Shown in pieces: positions 61,565 through 64,000 of a DNA stretch of 64,000 nt (its first letter is position 1; each line of letters begins with the position of its first letter). The translations under genes and the position numbers were made by a program. Under the pieces are notes generated by a model. The model was not told the origin of the DNA, did not search any database, and was given only the letters and a program-made list of their open reading frames with translations. Source of the DNA: Rhizobium halophilum (lineage in GTDB: Bacteria; Pseudomonadota; Alphaproteobacteria; Rhizobiales; Rhizobiaceae); assembly GCF_021648825.1 (NCBI RefSeq), contig NZ_JAKJHS010000005.1, positions 1-64,000 on the forward strand. The letters run 5' to 3'.

Positions 61565-62998
61565 ATGAGTTTATCACAAACCGTCATTCCCGTGATCATG
61601 GCGGGTGGCAAGGGCACACGACTTTGGCCGCTCTCGCGGGCGAGCGCCCCTAAGCAGTTCATCCAGTTTGTCAATGACCGAACGCTGTTCCAGGCGACAT
61701 TGACGCGCGTCTCCGATCCAAATCTCTACGAGCCGCCGATTGTCGTCACTAGCGAGGATTTCCGCTTTCTTGCTGCCGAGCAGGCGCGCGAGGTTGGCCT
61801 GCAACTGGCAGGGACGCTGCTGGAGCCGATGGGGCGCAACACGGCAGCAGCAATCGCCGCCGCCGCAGCCTTCGTTGCTGACCGCGCGGGAGAAGATGCG
61901 GTCCTGCAGGTCCTCGCCTCCGACCACGAGATCGTGGCTGATGAGCGTTACTTCCAAGCAATCCAGATTGCGCGAGACACGGCCCGCGCCGGTAAGCTTG
62001 TGACCTTCGGCATCCACCCTACGGAGCCTTCCACCGGCTACGGCTATATTCAGATGGGCCAGGCGCTGCCCAGTGGTGCTCACGCGGTGAAGGCTTTCGT
62101 GGAGAAGCCGGTGCTTGCGGAAGCCGAGCGCATGCTTGCAAAGGGTGGCTTCTACTGGAACTCCGGCATCTTCATGTTCACCGCCGGCCAGGTTCTCCGG
62201 GAAATGGAGACATACGCCCCCGAGGTTGCCGCTGCCGCTAGAGCTTCGGTCGAGAAGGCCGTTTCCGATCTCGACTTCATCCGGCTCAACGCTGACGCTT
62301 TCGCCAAAAGTCCTAATGTCTCGATCGACTATGCGATTATGGAAAAGACGGGCAATGTCGCTGTCGTCCCTTCCTCCTTCACCTGGTCCGACCTTGGTAG
62401 TTGGGACGCCGTCTGGAAGCTGGGTACCCGGGATGCGCTCGGCAACGTCACCTCCGGCAACACCACGCTGCTCGATACGAAGAACTCGCTGGTGATGTCC
62501 CGCACCAGCCATCTTGCCGTCCATGGCTTGGATAACGTCGCAGTGATTGCCAGTGAAGATGCCGTCTATGTCGGCAGGTTGGAAGACAGCCAGAACGTCG
62601 GCAAGCTGGTCAAGCAGCTCGCGGCCGCCAAGACGACATCGGCACTGACGGAGACCCATCCCACGTCCTACCGCCCGTGGGGCGGCTATACCTCAATTTT
62701 CGTTGGCGAGCGCTTTCGGGTCAAGCGCCTCTTCGTGCTGCCGGGCAAAAAGCTCTCGCTGCAGAAGCACCACCACCGCGCCGAACACTGGATCTGCGTC
62801 AAAGGCACGGCGGAAGTGACCGTCGGCGACGTGGTGAAGACGGTAAGGGAAAACGAGTCCGTCTATATCCCCCAGGGCGAGATGCACCGGCTCGCCAATC
62901 CCGGCAAGATCTTGCTCGAGATGATCGAAGTGCAGACCGGATCCTATCTTGAGGAGGATGATATCATCCGCATCGTAGACGAATTTGGACGTTCGTGA
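61565..62998 (+). CDS. manC: Bifunctional mannose-1-phosphate guanylyltransferase / mannose-6-phosphate isomerase
   Basis: This is a 477-residue type-II ManC/AlgA protein. The N-terminal nucleotidyltransferase has AGGKGTRLWPLSRASAPKQ, the EPMGRNTAAAIA segment and the VEKP metal site. The C-terminal cupin isomerase has PGKKLSLQKHHHRAEHW and YIPQGEMHRL. It makes GDP-mannose, and its isomerase turns fructose-6-phosphate into mannose-6-phosphate. The ATG at 61565 gives the family start. With a glycosyltransferase following, it probably supplies GDP-mannose (or GDP-fucose precursor) for the capsule or another surface polymer. Confidence 0.94.
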   Translation: MSLSQTVIPVIMAGGKGTRLWPLSRASAPKQFIQFVNDRTLFQATLTRVSDPNLYEPPIVVTSEDFRFLAAEQAREVGLQLAGTLLEPMGRNTAAAIAAAAAFVADRAGEDAVLQVLASDHEIVADERYFQAIQIARDTARAGKLVTFGIHPTEPSTGYGYIQMGQALPSGAHAVKAFVEKPVLAEAERMLAKGGFYWNSGIFMFTAGQVLREMETYAPEVAAAARASVEKAVSDLDFIRLNADAFAKSPNVSIDYAIMEKTGNVAVVPSSFTWSDLGSWDAVWKLGTRDALGNVTSGNTTLLDTKNSLVMSRTSHLAVHGLDNVAVIASEDAVYVGRLEDSQNVGKLVKQLAAAKTTSALTETHPTSYRPWGGYTSIFVGERFRVKRLFVLPGKKLSLQKHHHRAEHWICVKGTAEVTVGDVVKTVRENESVYIPQGEMHRLANPGKILLEMIEVQTGSYLEEDDIIRIVDEFGRS

Positions 62999-63035
62999 GG
63001 ACCCACGCGCCATGCACCGCTGAAGGTGAGGTGTT

Positions 63036-63239
63036 ATGAAGAATAGATTGGCTTCTGCCCCGAAAGAGCCGTCTTCCGCGCGGCCATTTGGAAAAATGGA
63101 GGCAGAAGGGCATGGAGCCTTGCGTGCAATACTGATCTATGGATTCAAGATGAATCTAGCACTGCAACCAGGGGTAAAGAAAATTGCTGCTCCCGCGGTC
63201 CAGGCCGAACGGAAAAGTTCCAGATCTTGTCAACGCTGA
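63036..63239 (+). CDS. Doubtful small ORF upstream of the glycosyltransferase
   Basis: A 67-codon frame starts at ATG 63036 with AAGGTGAGGTG upstream and ends 13 bases inside the next gene if that gene starts at TTG 63227. The product is basic and unrecognised. It could be a leader peptide for the glycosyltransferase, the true 5' part of that gene separated by a frameshift, or chance. Confidence 0.35.
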   Translation: MKNRLASAPKEPSSARPFGKMEAEGHGALRAILIYGFKMNLALQPGVKKIAAPAVQAERKSSRSCQR

Positions 63240-64000
63240 CCCCCCTAGGCTCGACTGCGCTTCACCTCGACGTCACAAGGCTATTGCACCGCCTCGCCCA
63301 CGACACGCCTACAGGTATAGATCGGGTTGAGCTGGAATACGCTAAGTTCGTTTTGAGCGCTGGAGGAGTGCTTGTCGCGCAATTTGGAGAGGCAGTCGCT
63401 ATCTTGCCTCGCACTGTGGCTGATTCTCTCGTGGCTCATTACCAAATAGCCTGGGCGGGGAACGGTTGCGGTGGGTCAACGATGACCGAGGTAGTTCGCA
63501 GGTGGTGCGTCAAGGCAGCGGCTGAGCACCTGGCAAGCACGCTTGTAGTCGAGCTTTTCGGTAGTGGCGTTCCTGGGATCACCCAAGTAGCTGCCGCGGC
63601 TAAAGTACTTCGGCAAGGCCGCCGTAGGTTTTCAACTGGGGCCCGAGTCTCGCTGTTGACCCTTTGCGCCGCCACGATTCGACACATCTTTGGATGCACA
63701 ACTTCGGTGGACTGGTTTGTGTCAGATACACGTCACTCCTGTGGCTGGTATATTAATGTGGGCCATTGGGGAGTAGATCAGCGTATCCTTTCAAAGATCC
63801 ATGAAGCAGGTTCCATGTCGGTGGCCGTTTACCTGCATGACGCGTTACCGGTGAGCCACCCACACCTGTTCCAAAAGCAGGAGAGGGAGCGTCATAGGCG
63901 CCGGCTCTGTAATTCAGACAAGCATGCAGATCTAGTTCTCACCAATTCATCCTTCACTGCCAAGCAACTTGGCCAGCACATTAGTCGCGAAGTGACAGTA
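63227..64000 (+). CDS. Glycosyltransferase (GT-B, family 1/4-like), 3' end cut by the window
   Basis: The frame is open from 63047 through the window end. From 63260 it reads like the N-terminal half of a GT-B glycosyltransferase: LHLDVTRLLHRLAHDTPTGI followed by DRVELEYAKF, then VYLHDALPVSHPHLF and ADLVLTNSSFTAKQL. These are typical acceptor-domain elements of capsule or O-antigen transferases. No ATG lies before the family-like part, so TTG 63227 is the best start. The C-terminal nucleotide-sugar domain lies outside. It follows manC on the same strand, so GDP-mannose is a plausible donor. Base composition looks less GC-rich than the catabolic region. Confidence 0.75.
   Translation, partial: MSTLTPLGSTALHLDVTRLLHRLAHDTPTGIDRVELEYAKFVLSAGGVLVAQFGEAVAILPRTVADSLVAHYQIAWAGNGCGGSTMTEVVRRWCVKAAAEHLASTLVVELFGSGVPGITQVAAAAKVLRQGRRRFSTGARVSLLTLCAATIRHIFGCTTSVDWFVSDTRHSCGWYINVGHWGVDQRILSKIHEAGSMSVAVYLHDALPVSHPHLFQKQERERHRRRLCNSDKHADLVLTNSSFTAKQLGQHISREVTV

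Noticed and set aside
1..64000. CRISPR arrays, tRNA/rRNA genes, prophage or complete insertion sequences
   Set aside because: No regularly spaced repeats, cloverleaf-like segments, phage structural genes or transposase genes were recognised on either strand.

Overview
The window comes from the genome of an alphaproteobacterium, almost certainly a member of the Rhizobiaceae (Rhizobium/Sinorhizobium/Shinella type). The evidence is the gene content: a K-antigen rkp capsule locus, an hFixL-FxkR-FixK oxygen-signalling set, OpgC, a DUF982 protein, sugar-acid TRAP and ABC catabolic operons, and short rhizobial intergenic palindromic repeats. No rRNA, tRNA, CRISPR array or intact insertion sequence was recognised. 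The genus cannot be fixed from sequence reading alone.

Layout. 1-7.7 kb: unrelated housekeeping and transport genes (SRAP-family DNA-crosslink protein, a small Cys-rich hypothetical, a GatA-like amidase without gatC, a LysE exporter, a CidA/CidB pair, an ArsR regulator with an SRPBCC partner, and a BASS transporter). 7.8-15.4 kb: a FadR-type regulator, a TRAP transporter (DctPQM), a C5 sugar-acid dehydrogenase, UxuA and UxuB. Together these form a route from an imported aldonate (L-gulonate or L-idonate are the best guesses) through fructuronate and mannonate to KDG. 15.4-24.4 kb: a nine-gene minus-strand operon with a sugar ABC transporter and the non-phosphorylated L-fucose pathway. A second FadR-type regulator and a UxaA-family dehydratase are divergent from it (24.6-26.9 kb). 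Both regulators have TGGT-N-ACCA-like inverted repeats in their control regions.

26.9-35.2 kb: OpgC, a very large SSS-family hybrid histidine kinase, MscL, an aminotransferase and GalE. 35.4-41.4 kb: an apparent low-oxygen block with a PfkB kinase, a universal stress protein behind a FixK-box, a GNAT-like protein, and the fxkR/fixK pair separated by a K-box, followed by hfixL. Both uspA and hfixL are broken by single-base indels as read. In hfixL the first indel is directly before the predicted haem-ligand histidine.

41.4-64 kb: a capsular polysaccharide (K-antigen) region. It runs rkpU, the 2474-residue fatty-acid/polyketide synthase rkpA, rkpG, rkpH, rkpI, rkpJ-like, then rkpR (KpsE), a half-size KpsC-like Kdo transferase, small accessory genes, a bifunctional ManC, and the start of a glycosyltransferase cut by the window end. 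RkpA, G and H would make a specialised lipid, the KpsC/KpsS-type proteins a Kdo linker, and RkpR/RkpU would help export the chain. The ABC exporter genes (KpsM/KpsT) are not in the window.
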